Below, piece by piece: positions 35,520-43,917 of a DNA stretch of 64,000 nucleotides (position 1 is its first letter; each line of letters opens with the position of its first letter). The translations under genes and the position numbers were made by a program. The stretch is from Bacillus sp. cl95 (lineage in GTDB: Bacteria > Bacillota > Bacilli > Bacillales > Cytobacillaceae), in assembly GCF_900115925.1 (NCBI RefSeq), contig NZ_FOYF01000001.1:62001-126000 (forward strand), read 5' to 3'. Under the pieces are notes generated by a model. That model was not told the DNA's origin. It ran no database searches and worked only from the letters and a program-made list of their open reading frames with translations.

Positions 35520-36341
35520 TTAACCTATTTTCCCTTTGTTAATATTCTTACCATAAAATATTTCGTCCATCTCTGTTAGGAGTCTCTCTGTGATTTCCTC
35601 AAGCTCTTCTGGACTTAATTCATCTTTTGTATAACCAAATAGGTAATTATTAATGTCGAATTCTTTCAATTTACACTTTGTATGAAAAATATTTTCTTGA
35701 TATACATTGACGTCAATCATATCAAACATATCGGTCACATCTTCAGGAATATAATTTTGAATCGAGCTGATATCATGATCAATAAAGAGTTTGTGACCAT
35801 GTTTATCCCTTGTGAAGCCACGAACGCGATAATCGATCGCCATAATGTCAGTGTCAAATGATCGGATTAAATAATTGAGCGCCTTGAGTGGTGAGATCTC
35901 ACCACAAGTGGATACATCGATATCAGCTCGGAAAGTACTGATTCCTTCATCTGGGTGAAATTCGGGATACGTATGAACTGTAATATGACTTTTATCAAGC
36001 TGCATGACCACATTATCTTTTAGTGGACCTGGAGATTCATCATATACTCCGTTTGGTACTTCCACAACTGGTCCTTCCGAAACCAAAATGGTTACACTTG
36101 CACCTTGAGGAACATAATCCTGCTTTGCTACATTAAGAACGTGTGCACCAATAATTTCAGTCACTTGTTTCAATATTTTAGTCAGCCGGTCGGCATTATA
36201 TTGCTCATCAATATATTCGAGGTATGCCTCTCGCTCTTCCTTAGTTCTTGTATAACATATATCATACATATTGAAACTTAATGATTTGGTCAAATTATTA
36301 AATCCGTGCAGTTCAATCCGTTGCTCTGGTGTTAATTTCAT
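35520..36341 (-). CDS. speD: S-adenosylmethionine decarboxylase proenzyme, E. coli type
   Basis: A 273-residue pyruvoyl enzyme that makes decarboxylated AdoMet for spermidine synthesis. The start ATG at 36341 lies 8 nt after AAGGGGA. Long stretches are nearly identical to E. coli Spe[41 protein letters not shown], and [13 protein letters not shown]. Self-cleavage is predicted between K117 and S118 in [13 protein letters not shown]. Most Bacillus species carry a short, 120-130-residue class 1b enzyme instead. No speE is adjacent. A terminator upstream isolates it from the preceding gene. Confidence 0.93.
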   Translation of the reverse strand: MKLTPEQRIELHGFNNLTKSLSFNMYDICYTRTKEEREAYLEYIDEQYNADRLTKILKQVTEIIGAHVLNVAKQDYVPQGASVTILVSEGPVVEVPNGVYDESPGPLKDNVVMQLDKSHITVHTYPEFHPDEGISTFRADIDVSTCGEISPLKALNYLIRSFDTDIMAIDYRVRGFTRDKHGHKLFIDHDISSIQNYIPEDVTDMFDMIDVNVYQENIFHTKCKLKEFDINNYLFGYTKDELSPEELEEITERLLTEMDEIFYGKNINKGKIG

Positions 36342-36416
36342 ATGCCATTTCCCCTTATCTGTTTTATTCACATGGTCTTTAATAGTTTTTTTTATAGTAC
36401 CCAAACTTTTCAATAA

Positions 36417-36447
36417 AAAAACAGCCCTTTTAATTTGGCTGTTTTAG
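36417..36447 (-). terminator. Terminator of the small membrane protein gene
   Basis: On the minus strand AAAACAGCC / GGCTGTTTT followed by TTTT, upstream of speD. Confidence 0.8.
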
Positions 36448-36586
36448 CAATCATTCATTGTTCGAAATCAAATCTTAAGTTTGAGTTCAATAAATATTAT
36501 GATGAAAATGAAACACAATATGAGTATGAAAACTTCTATCCCTAAGTAAATTTCAATGAATACTCCGTCCTAATAAAAATCATCCG

Positions 36587-36775
36587 CTATAGTGAATGGC
36601 TTTTCTTATTTTTATGCTTATCGATAACTTGAGTAAATAACTCTTTTAATTCTCTAAAACGATTACGACTTCCTTCATCAGCAAATACATAGCGATTCCA
36701 GAAATAATAAATCCCTTCCTCCACCAATATAAAACTAACAAAAGCAGCGATGCACCAAATCATCCACACTTCCAT
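36587..36775 (-). CDS. Small single-helix membrane protein
   Basis: The ATG at 36775 follows AAGGGGA by 7 nt. The 62-residue product has one membrane helix (WMIWCIAAFVSFILVEEGIYYF) followed by a charged cytosolic tail. No family was recognised. Confidence 0.6.
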   Translation of the reverse strand: MEVWMIWCIAAFVSFILVEEGIYYFWNRYVFADEGSRNRFRELKELFTQVIDKHKNKKSHSL

Positions 36776-36865
36776 TTTGAGGTCCCCTTTTATCTTGGAT
36801 AGATTAGTATATTCCAATCTTTACCACAAAATGTAAAACTTAAACGTTTTTAATATAAGAAACTA

Positions 36866-37132
36866 TTACTGAGGATCGTGATAGTCCAATGCTCTTTTAC
36901 TGTCACTCAAACCTTTGGTAGTTGGGTCTTGAACGATACCGAGCATTGACAGCAGAACAAACACTGCATTTGCAAATGTCAATACCGTATCTTTCACGTG
37001 ATTAGTCAGCTGATAATCCGTAATATCAAGCATATTTAATCCGCTTAGAACCATCTGTAGAACAATCATCAATTGCGAAATAAATGCAATAACCCAACTG
37101 CCATTCTTGAAGCGCACTTTCCAATTTATCAT
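36866..37132 (-). CDS. Phage-type holin (phi LC3 family)
   Basis: The start at 37132 is 7 nt after GGGGA, giving 88 residues. INWKVRFKNGSWVIAFISQLM and GIVQDPTTKGLSDSKRALDY are the two hallmark motifs of phage phi LC3-type holins, with two membrane helices. Holins let endolysins reach the wall. No endolysin, terminase or structural phage gene is nearby. It is either a prophage leftover or a gene adopted by the host. Confidence 0.85.
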   Translation of the reverse strand: MINWKVRFKNGSWVIAFISQLMIVLQMVLSGLNMLDITDYQLTNHVKDTVLTFANAVFVLLSMLGIVQDPTTKGLSDSKRALDYHDPQ

Positions 37133-37240
37133 TATTATTTCCCCTAACATCTATGAAGTGAATGCTTTTTACCAATATATGCTCATAGGAAGAAGGGTTG
37201 TCAGCGTTTGTCCAAGAAAAATATTTTTCTAAAAATAATT

Positions 37241-37266
37241 GTTTACGTTTTGAAAATGCGGGGTAC
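37241..37266 (+). promoter_or_regulatory. Sigma-B-type promoter of a small lipoprotein gene
   Basis: GTTTAC (37241-37246), 14-nt spacer, GGGTAC (37261-37266) closely fits the Bacillus general-stress sigma-B consensus GTTTAA-N12-14-GGGTAT. Confidence 0.75.
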
Positions 37267-37321
37267 TTTCATTGTACAAGCAACAATTACTACAAAATTC
37301 TACAAAATTAGGGAGATGAAT

Positions 37322-37489
37322 ATGATGGAAAACACTTTAACAAAGAAATTAGCAGCAATGGGTATCGTCGCAACATTAACATTAGGCGGATTAACAGCTT
37401 GTGGCGATGGTAAAGATCAGGACAACGGAATCAGTGATGGTCAGAAAAAAGACGAGCTAGACGCTTCAGATGATGGCGATGAAGAATAA
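37322..37489 (+). CDS. Tiny acidic lipoprotein, predicted sigma-B regulon
   Basis: The ATG at 37322 lies 6 nt after GGGAG, giving 55 residues. A signal peptide ends in the lipobox LTAC (GIVATLTLGGLTAC), so the mature chain is only about 31 residues and nearly all charged (GDGKDQDNGISDGQKKDELD and an acidic end). It should sit on the outer face of the membrane. A strong terminator follows. Function unknown; induction by general stress is inferred from the promoter. Confidence 0.75.
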   Translation: MMENTLTKKLAAMGIVATLTLGGLTACGDGKDQDNGISDGQKKDELDASDDGDEE

Positions 37490-37496
37490 ATAAACG

Positions 37497-37525
37497 AAAA
37501 CCTCCGTCATTTGGCGGAGGTTTTA
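37497..37525 (+). terminator. Terminator of the lipoprotein gene
   Basis: AAAACCTCCG / CGGAGGTTTT stem. Confidence 0.9.
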
Positions 37526-37530
37526 TTGTG

Positions 37531-38154
37531 TCAATATAATCTCTTTAAATACCCTTCCTCAAGCCTTTTTTCCATTGCCTCTTCATCCATTCCATCGATT
37601 TTGACATGGTCTGCATAGATCTTTGCAGGAGAAGGCAATTCCTCTTTGCTTGCCCAAGTTAAGGAATTCCATAATCCTGACCTGTGTACTGCTTTCCCAC
37701 ACTGCAAGTAGCATTCCTCTACCTCGACTACAATTCCAAGCTTTGGTACGATCCCTTGAGCGACGAGTGGCTCAAGCAATTCTGAATCCTTCGTGACAAA
37801 TGCCTTCCCGTTTATTCTTAATGTTTCTCGAAGTCCCGGAATGAGAAAAAGTAACCCGACATGAGGATTGGCTATGATATTCTTCAAAGAATCCACCCGA
37901 TTATTTCCCTTCCGATCAGGTATCAACAATTGTTTTTCATTTAGAACTGAAACAAAACCTGGTGCATCCCCTCGAGGTGATGCGTCACATTTTCCATCTG
38001 CATCGGAAGTAGATAATACAATAAACGGCGAACGCTCGATGAAATGACGACAGTGTTCATCCAAAAATGAAATGACTTTTTTACGTGCAACATCACTCGG
38101 TTCTCCGACTATTTCTGTTAATTCTTCTGATGTAACTTTATTATCTAATTTCAA
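37531..38154 (-). CDS. Pyridoxamine-phosphate-oxidase-like FMN protein
   Basis: A 207-residue split-barrel flavoprotein. PFIVLSTSDADGKCDASPRGDAPGFV and LLIPDRKGNNRVDSLKNI are typical of the PPOX/MSMEG_1061-like branch. The start is a TTG 8 nt after GGGGGAG. It begins 25 nt after the DinB-like gene stops, so they probably form an operon. These proteins bind FMN or F420 and reduce unknown substrates. Confidence 0.8.
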   Translation of the reverse strand: MKLDNKVTSEELTEIVGEPSDVARKKVISFLDEHCRHFIERSPFIVLSTSDADGKCDASPRGDAPGFVSVLNEKQLLIPDRKGNNRVDSLKNIIANPHVGLLFLIPGLRETLRINGKAFVTKDSELLEPLVAQGIVPKLGIVVEVEECYLQCGKAVHRSGLWNSLTWASKEELPSPAKIYADHVKIDGMDEEAMEKRLEEGYLKRLY

Positions 38155-38179
38155 AACTATATCTCCCCCATTTCATCCT

Positions 38180-38644
38180 CTATTTACTTACACCGTAAGC
38201 CTCATTCCATGAACCTTGAAGTTTACGCAACAAAACAATTTGGCCAACATGATAGGCAACATGCACGGTGAAATTGGCTAAGATTATGTTCCAATTTTCT
38301 TCATTATTTAAACAAGATTCTTCGGAACCTTTAATGAGGTCCCTCCATTCAGCCATAATCTCCTGAATATGTTCAGCAGCCTCATTCCAGTTTTGATGGT
38401 CTGTAAAAGTTTCTTTGATGCTAGAGATATTTTTGGGAGAAACAGGTATTTTTTTAAAACGGTTCAAATATCTCTCGTTATAAAAAATCAAGTGATTCAC
38501 AATTTCAAGGATGGAGTTGAAATCTCCTTGTTTCCACGACGCCTGTTCTGGCGTCAACCCTTCAATCGCATTCGTCAAAGAAACAAACCAATGGTTTTTA
38601 TGCAATGCATTCATTTGCTCATTTAAAACGCTCTTTGCGCCCAT
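38180..38644 (-). CDS. DinB-family protein
   Basis: A 154-residue four-helix bundle. Candidate metal ligands are His in EIVNHLIFYNERYL and the pair in FTVHVAYHVGQIVLLRKLQG, the DinB/YfiT pattern. Family members include thiol transferases (bacillithiol S-transferases), which fits Bacillus detoxification, but the activity here is unproven. It is the first gene of a pair with the PPOX-like flavoprotein. Confidence 0.82.
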   Translation of the reverse strand: MGAKSVLNEQMNALHKNHWFVSLTNAIEGLTPEQASWKQGDFNSILEIVNHLIFYNERYLNRFKKIPVSPKNISSIKETFTDHQNWNEAAEHIQEIMAEWRDLIKGSEESCLNNEENWNIILANFTVHVAYHVGQIVLLRKLQGSWNEAYGVSK

Positions 38645-38750
38645 CTGATTACCCCCGATTCATACGGACTACTCCGCATTTCTTATTGTATTCTTAACTC
38701 ACTCTCGGTCTTGATGTTCTTTTTTTTAGACTCGAAATGGTATACCAGTG

Positions 38751-39206
38751 TCATTCCTCAACTTTCACTTTCACCCAATATTTTACTTCACCCCTCGCCC
38801 ATTCAGCGTTTATGACTAATTTATATGTACCTGGTAACAATTCTGGAAGTTTGACATCAAAAGTATTTTTCTCGAATGGCAACTTTTCTTTAGAATCTTC
38901 CAAATGGACTGATATTGACTTCGGAGGAACTTCGAAATACAAAGGCAAGGTTTCTTGGGAGCGAACTGGAACTAGGTCCATGAATAGTCCTGATGATTTG
39001 CTATCGTAGCTTTTTAATGCAATTCCCGCCACTTTAGGCCATTCAAACTCTCGTACAGATGCAGTAACTGGATGGAAATCATCACCGACAATTAGCGGTG
39101 GAGGGGCAGACACTTCCCTCCAATTAAGGAAAAAGATTATTGCAAATGTTAAGAGAATTAATACATACACCCTCTTTTTCGTAGGCTTTGTCTTTTGTAT
39201 TTCCAT
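38751..39206 (-). CDS. Membrane-anchored extracytoplasmic protein, unknown
   Basis: The start at 39206 follows AGGAGG by 8 nt, giving 151 residues. A single N-terminal helix (VYVLILLTFAIIFFLNW) anchors a beta-rich domain. PLYFEVPPKSISVHLEDSKEKL and LLPGTYKLVINAEW resemble Ig-like or carbohydrate-binding beta-sandwich edges. No family was recognised. Confidence 0.65.
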   Translation of the reverse strand: MEIQKTKPTKKRVYVLILLTFAIIFFLNWREVSAPPPLIVGDDFHPVTASVREFEWPKVAGIALKSYDSKSSGLFMDLVPVRSQETLPLYFEVPPKSISVHLEDSKEKLPFEKNTFDVKLPELLPGTYKLVINAEWARGEVKYWVKVKVEE

Positions 39207-39304
39207 CCAACAACCTCCTAAATATTCCAAATTAATTTTATCACAAAATTCAAAATTTTAGTCAAACAAAAAAACAGCGGATCCTTCCACTGTTCGACTT
39301 TTCA

Positions 39305-39742
39305 TTATACACGGAGCTTAGATTGTCGGATAATTTGGTTGATAACTTCTGAAAAAATAAGACCGATTGCAATAGCGCCTGATAACATAAACGCTTTTGC
39401 TGCTAAAGCAACTGCTAAAGTGTAGTCATTAAGGACAAAATTCTTCATTGCATCGTAGGCAAGCCCTCCCGGTACAAGGGGAATGACCCCTGCAACGCTA
39501 AAGATAATGATGGGTGTTTTATATATTCGAGATAATGTTTGACTCATAACGGCAATAAAAAAAGATGCAGCCAACGTTGCTAAAGTGGTGTCAAATTGAT
39601 GATACTCCATTATCACGTAAATCATCCATCCAATAGCCCCAACAAGCCCACACTTTACCAGTGATTGCTTTGGGGCATTGAATATAATACCAAATGCCGC
39701 AGTGGCAATAAAACTAGTGATCAATTGTTCGATAAAATACAT
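39305..39742 (-). CDS. Threonine/serine exporter, ThrE C-terminal half (YjjB-like)
   Basis: A 145-residue membrane protein with four to five helices, including SVAGVIPLVPGGLAYDAMKNF, the conserved ThrE_2 motif. It follows the ThrE N-terminal-half gene by 15 nt. Together they reproduce the split YjjP/YjjB arrangement. The pair should export small hydroxylated or dicarboxylic metabolites. Confidence 0.82.
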   Translation of the reverse strand: MYFIEQLITSFIATAAFGIIFNAPKQSLVKCGLVGAIGWMIYVIMEYHQFDTTLATLAASFFIAVMSQTLSRIYKTPIIIFSVAGVIPLVPGGLAYDAMKNFVLNDYTLAVALAAKAFMLSGAIAIGLIFSEVINQIIRQSKLRV

Positions 39743-39757
39743 GTAGTTAGCCCCTTT

Positions 39758-40519
39758 TTAGATAAATGACAGGATGACTGCGATTCCTGAGCCGATGGCA
39801 AAAGCAGTTAAGAATGCCTCAGCGCCTTTTGATAGTCCCGAAACCAAATGGCCCGCCATTAAATCCCGTACCGCATTTGTAATCAATAATCCCGGAACAA
39901 GTGGCATGACAGAACCAATGATAATCTTATCAAGTTCGTTTCCGATGCCAGTTTTAATAAATAAAAATGATAACGCACCAATCGTAAAGCTCGCTAAAAA
40001 TTCAGCGAAGAACTTTATGGGAACAAGCCGATGGAAATAGACAAAGCAAATGTACCCCACGCCCCCTGATATGATCGCGGGAAGAAAATCGTACCATCCA
40101 CCCTTAAACATAATTAAAAAGCATCCACTTGAAATCGCCGCAGCAAGCACCTGCAAATAAAGAGGAAAACTCACGTTTTGAGATTCTAATTCTTTTAGTA
40201 GTTCGGCTGCTTCTTTAAGGGTAACCTCACCTGCCGTAATCTTCCTTGAGATACTATTTACAAGTGCGACTTTTTTCAAATCCGTCGTCCGTTCAGAAAT
40301 TCGTATCAGCTTTGTTTTAGTCGGTTCTGAACCTTCTGTTGAAAAGATAATGCCAGTAGGAGTGACATAGCTATGTGACTCACCAATTCCAAATGCAGCA
40401 GCCATCCTCATCATTGTATCTTCAACACGATACGTTTCGGCCCCGCTTTGAAGCATGATTTTTCCTGCCATTAAACAAACTTCCATAATTTCATACGTAT
40501 ATTTAACGTTTTTATCCAT
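39758..40519 (-). CDS. Threonine/serine exporter, ThrE N-terminal half (YjjP-like)
   Basis: A 253-residue protein. A cytosolic N-terminal domain (GKIMLQSGAETYRVEDTMMRMA, then SHSYVTPTGIIFS) is the ThrE hallmark. It is followed by five membrane helices and IIIGSVMPLVPGLLITNAVRDL. The partner subunit follows directly. Probably amino-acid export. Confidence 0.85.
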   Translation of the reverse strand: MDKNVKYTYEIMEVCLMAGKIMLQSGAETYRVEDTMMRMAAAFGIGESHSYVTPTGIIFSTEGSEPTKTKLIRISERTTDLKKVALVNSISRKITAGEVTLKEAAELLKELESQNVSFPLYLQVLAAAISSGCFLIMFKGGWYDFLPAIISGGVGYICFVYFHRLVPIKFFAEFLASFTIGALSFLFIKTGIGNELDKIIIGSVMPLVPGLLITNAVRDLMAGHLVSGLSKGAEAFLTAFAIGSGIAVILSFI

Positions 40520-40683
40520 ATCTACCTCGCAGATCTCTATCTCTGATGTTGAACCTTTTCAATAGTTTAATGTAAAGAATTCCTACAAGCAAGAAAGCAT
40601 TTTGTGAAAGCGTGACCAACGTCAAATGGTTTTCTGTAACGGAAAAAAATCTAAATCCTTATACCAATTACCCTCAATTTAAT

Positions 40684-40712
40684 TTGTATTAACACTCTCT
40701 ACCGATTAAAAT
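40684..40712 (+). promoter_or_regulatory. Promoter of the 61-residue protein/ywbE unit
   Basis: TTGTAT (40684-40689), 17-nt spacer, TAAAAT (40707-40712). Confidence 0.65.
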
Positions 40713-40751
40713 AGAAGAAACAAACACGTAATCGAAAAGGAGACACTATAA

Positions 40752-40937
40752 ATGACGAATCAAGATAACCCAAAGAAAATGAGCCTGCAAGAGGCGATTA
40801 AACAAAAGCTTGCTAGCAAAAATCAAACTCAGACTGCTGCAGGTAAAGCTTCCGCTGGTCCTGTAAAGAACTTGCAGGCGATGCAAAGCCAAGTGACAAA
40901 AAAGCCAAATAACCAACGTAAGCGTATGGGTGTTTAA
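40752..40937 (+). CDS. Small basic protein upstream of ywbE
   Basis: A 61-residue hydrophilic, basic protein with low-complexity Ala/Gln/Lys composition (KQKLASKNQTQTAAGKASAG, then KKPNNQRKRMGV). AAAAGGAGA lies 8 nt upstream. It is probably disordered. It is followed after 3 nt by ywbE, so the two are cotranscribed. Function unknown. Confidence 0.65.
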   Translation: MTNQDNPKKMSLQEAIKQKLASKNQTQTAAGKASAGPVKNLQAMQSQVTKKPNNQRKRMGV

Positions 40938-40940
40938 GAT

Positions 40941-41135
40941 TTGGACGGCAAGAATCGAAGTAACATCTCACCTGGCATCACAGTCAATATTGTTCTAAAA
41001 CAAGATCAGCGTACGGGTAAACTGACAAAAGGAATTGTAAAAGACATTCTTACGAATTCAAGTTCTCATCCGCACGGCATTAAAGTTCGCCTTCAAGATG
41101 GTCAAGTTGGTCGCGTACAAGAAATATTAAAATAA
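40941..41135 (+). CDS. ywbE: YwbE family protein (DUF2196)
   Basis: A 64-residue protein starting at a TTG. The family pattern is RSNISPGITVNIVLKQDQRTGKLTKGIVKDIL, followed by HPHGIKVRLQDGQVGRVQEI. This is a small SH3-like beta fold of unknown function. It has only a weak ribosome site and probably relies on coupling to the gene 3 nt upstream. A terminator follows. Confidence 0.82.
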   Translation: MDGKNRSNISPGITVNIVLKQDQRTGKLTKGIVKDILTNSSSHPHGIKVRLQDGQVGRVQEILK

Positions 41136-41149
41136 GTAATAAAAGACAG

Positions 41150-41184
41150 AAGTTGTAGCCATTTGCGGTTACAGCTTCTTTTTT
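41150..41184 (+). terminator. Terminator of ywbE
   Basis: AGAAGTTGTAGCC / GGTTACAGCTTCT (two G-U pairs) followed by TTTTT. Confidence 0.8.
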
Positions 41185-41279
41185 AGATTTTATATAGCCT
41201 ATTCGCAAATTGGTTAATTTTTGAAATTATCCAGCAACTAGTTTATGATTATCTTAGTTCAATAAAAGGAGAATTAGAT

Positions 41280-41666
41280 ATGAAGATCATAAAATCAAAT
41301 CCAGAAAATGTTGCACCTCCCATAGGACAATATCATCATGTTGCTGTAATACCAAAAGATGCCGAGCTAGTTGTTTTATCTGGGCAGATAGGAAATGATA
41401 CGGAAGGGTTTCTACCACAAGATGTGGAAACTCAGTTTGCCAACGCTCTTACAAATATCAAATCCATTCTTATGAATGAGGGTATAGATTCTAGTAATGT
41501 TTTCAAAGTAAATATTTGGTTAACGGAAGATATTAGTAGAGAATTATTCAATGAAAAATGGAGCGAATTTCATCATCAGTCCCCTCCTGCTACAACTATG
41601 GCATATGTCTCAGCGTTAGCCCGACCAGAAATCAAGGTGGAAGTTGAAGCTTGGGCAGCAAAATAA
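41280..41666 (+). CDS. RidA-family (YjgF) enamine/imine deaminase
   Basis: A 128-residue RidA-like protein. PIGQYHHVAVIP, VVLSGQIGNDTEG and VFKVNIWLTED are family positions. The substrate-carboxylate Arg found in true RidA (about R105) would fall in SALARPEIKVEVEAWA, and an Arg is present there. It should hydrolyse reactive enamines or be a close relative. AAAGGAG precedes the ATG. Monocistronic. Confidence 0.85.
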   Translation: MKIIKSNPENVAPPIGQYHHVAVIPKDAELVVLSGQIGNDTEGFLPQDVETQFANALTNIKSILMNEGIDSSNVFKVNIWLTEDISRELFNEKWSEFHHQSPPATTMAYVSALARPEIKVEVEAWAAK

Positions 41667-41893
41667 TTTCCAACTTCATTGGTGCTTATGCACCTTTTTT
41701 TATTGTGCATTTTGTTTAATGTAAAGCCTTTTCCCCCTTTAACGCAGCATTCAAGGTCTATATAGACATCGGAACAAACCCAAGTCTATAATTCGATTCC
41801 CCCTTTGCAGATAGAATCTCATTTTCTTCCTTTTTATGTTTTTTACAAAAAACAATTTTCTCAAATTATTATCATTATTTTTTACATTTCCAA

Positions 41894-41924
41894 TTGACTC
41901 TAACGTTACGTGATACACTATAGT
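41894..41924 (+). promoter_or_regulatory. MerR-type promoter with 19-bp spacer
   Basis: TTGACT (41894-41899) and TATAGT (41919-41924) are separated by 19 nt, the over-long spacing that MerR-family activators untwist. The spacer contains the palindrome TAACGTTA. It drives the Mta-like gene, so autoactivation is likely. Confidence 0.75.
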
Positions 41925-41948
41925 AATTGTTGAAGGGAGCGAATGACG

Positions 41949-42686
41949 ATGAAAGTAAAAGAAGTTGCAGATTTGGTTGGAATTAGTGTGCGCACACTAC
42001 ATCATTATGATGAAATCGGATTATTAATCCCTGAAGATACCACTGAATCTGGGTATCGAGTTTACTCTGAGAAAAACCTCGAAACTCTCCAACAAATCTT
42101 ATTTTTCAAGGAATTAGGCTTCCCTTTAAAGAAGATTAAAGAAATCATCTATAGTCCTTCATTCGATCGAGAAGAAGCACTTCAGATGCATCGAAAATTT
42201 CTTCTTGAAAAAAGGAACAGACTCGATAAGATGATTGGGACCATCGAGAAAACCATTCAACATTCGAAAGGAGAAATTCAAATGTCTAATCAAGAAAAGT
42301 TCGAAGGGTTTGATTTTAGCAATAACCCCTATGAACAAGAAGCAAGAGCAAAATGGGGTGACAAAGCAGTAGATGAGTCGAACGCAAAAATAGGAAAGAT
42401 GTCTAAGTTTCAGCAACAGGAATTAGCAAATAAATTCAATGACATTTATAGAAATCTTGCTACTCTACGACATCTCTCACCTGAGTCAAAAGAGGCTCAA
42501 GAAGGAATAGAGGAATGGTATGTGTACTTGAATCAAATTGGCCACTACTCATTGGATGTCTTTAAAGGACTGGGTCAAATGTACGTTGATGATGTTCGAT
42601 TCACAAAAAATATCGATAAATTCGGTGAGGGTTTGGCGGAATTTATGCGCGATGCAATGGCTGTCTATGCCGATAGCAAAAAATAA
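41949..42686 (+). CDS. MerR-family multidrug-responsive activator, Mta-like with TipAS domain
   Basis: A 245-residue regulator. The MerR helix-turn-helix is VKEVADLVGISVRTLHHYDEIGLL and RVYSEKNLETLQQILFFKELG (1-70). A coiled-coil (about 75-110) leads to a TipAS antibiotic-recognition domain (about 120-245) with FSNNPYEQEARAKWGD and LDVFKGLGQMYVDD. The closest characterised relative is B. subtilis Mta, which activates its own gene and multidrug transporters. The ATG at 41949 is 9 nt from GGGAG; an ATG two codons earlier is too close. Confidence 0.88.
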   Translation: MKVKEVADLVGISVRTLHHYDEIGLLIPEDTTESGYRVYSEKNLETLQQILFFKELGFPLKKIKEIIYSPSFDREEALQMHRKFLLEKRNRLDKMIGTIEKTIQHSKGEIQMSNQEKFEGFDFSNNPYEQEARAKWGDKAVDESNAKIGKMSKFQQQELANKFNDIYRNLATLRHLSPESKEAQEGIEEWYVYLNQIGHYSLDVFKGLGQMYVDDVRFTKNIDKFGEGLAEFMRDAMAVYADSKK

Positions 42687-42864
42687 TTGTGCTCGCCTTA
42701 AATACCACCCTTGTTTGTCTATAAGAGCATTTCATCCCTCAGACTTTTCTGATGGGATTTTTTTATTTCCGTATGAGAGTATACTAGTCTTGAACTTCAT
42801 TACCTTGAATATCTTTATTCTGAGTGAATTCGAAAAACTCGTAGGTAATTAGGAGGGATTTTTT

Positions 42865-43833
42865 ATAAAAGCGATCGTTTCTAACAAATATGGTACACCT
42901 GATGTTCTTGAGTTAAGAGAAATCGAAAAACCTATTCCTAAGGATAATGAGGTACTGGTAAGAGTTCATGCATCATCCGTCAATTACGGAAATTTGGTAC
43001 TTTTGAAAGGCGAACCTTTTTTGGCGCGATTTGCTTTCGGACTTCTAAAACCAAAATTCCCTATACCGGGCGGAGATATTTCAGGTAAGGTTGAAGCAGT
43101 GGGTAAAGATGTAAAGGAGTTTCAGCCAGGTGATGATGTGTTTGGAGACCTATCTGGTTGTGGCTGGGGCGGGTTTGCCGAATATGTTTCTGTTCCCGAA
43201 AATGCCTTGGCAATTAAACCGGCCAATATTTCCTATGAGGAGGCTGCTGCAGCACCGATGGCGGCTGTAACCGCGTTACAGAGTTTACGTAATAAGGGTA
43301 AGATTCAACCCGGTCAAAACGTATTGATTTATGGCGCATCCGGTGGTGTTGGAACTTTTGCCGTCCAGATTGCCAAATCTTTTGGGACGACAGTAACAGC
43401 GGTGTGCAGTACGAGGAACGTAGAAATTGCACAATCGATTGGCGCAGATCACGTGATTGATTATAAGAAAGAAGATTTTGCGAAACAGACTAAACTTTAC
43501 GACCTTATTCTGGCTGCAAATGGCTATCAGCCTATTTCAGTGTATAAAGACTCATTAAATCCGAATGGAACTTTTGTTCAAGTAGGTGGTTCTGGTAGTC
43601 AAATGTTTCAAGCCATGGTAATGGGGCCCTTGATTTCAATGACAGGGAATAAAAAAATGGTTAGTTTTTTACAAAGAGCCAATCAAGAAGACCTTATTTT
43701 TGTAAAAAATCTTCTTGAAGCTGGGATAATAAAACCTGTAATCGAAAGAAGTTATGACTTAAATGAAGTCCCTGCTGCATTTAAATATTTCGAAGAAGGA
43801 CATTCCCAAGGAAAAGTTGTCATCACTATGTGA
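42865..43833 (+). CDS. NAD(P)-dependent MDR/zinc-type alcohol dehydrogenase with apparent ATA start
   Basis: A 322-residue medium-chain dehydrogenase/reductase of the quinone-oxidoreductase type. The frame opens Ile-Lys-Ala-Ile-Val-Ser-Asn-Lys-Tyr-Gly at an ATA codon 7 nt after AGGAGGG, exactly where homologues begin Met-Lys-Ala. No ATG, GTG or TTG lies between the upstream stop and this point. A TTG at 42994 would delete the first 43 residues of the GroES-like domain. The nucleotide-binding motif is LIYGASGGVGTFAVQIAKSFG. Structural-zinc cysteines are absent. It either uses a rare start or has lost its start. Confidence 0.75.
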   Translation: MKAIVSNKYGTPDVLELREIEKPIPKDNEVLVRVHASSVNYGNLVLLKGEPFLARFAFGLLKPKFPIPGGDISGKVEAVGKDVKEFQPGDDVFGDLSGCGWGGFAEYVSVPENALAIKPANISYEEAAAAPMAAVTALQSLRNKGKIQPGQNVLIYGASGGVGTFAVQIAKSFGTTVTAVCSTRNVEIAQSIGADHVIDYKKEDFAKQTKLYDLILAANGYQPISVYKDSLNPNGTFVQVGGSGSQMFQAMVMGPLISMTGNKKMVSFLQRANQEDLIFVKNLLEAGIIKPVIERSYDLNEVPAAFKYFEEGHSQGKVVITM

Positions 43834-43917
43834 ACGGAATAAATTATTGACTGTATAAAAAACGGTTACCCTTAAAGAATAACCGCATTCATTTCCCAAT
43901 AAGTTTAGTGAAAAATC

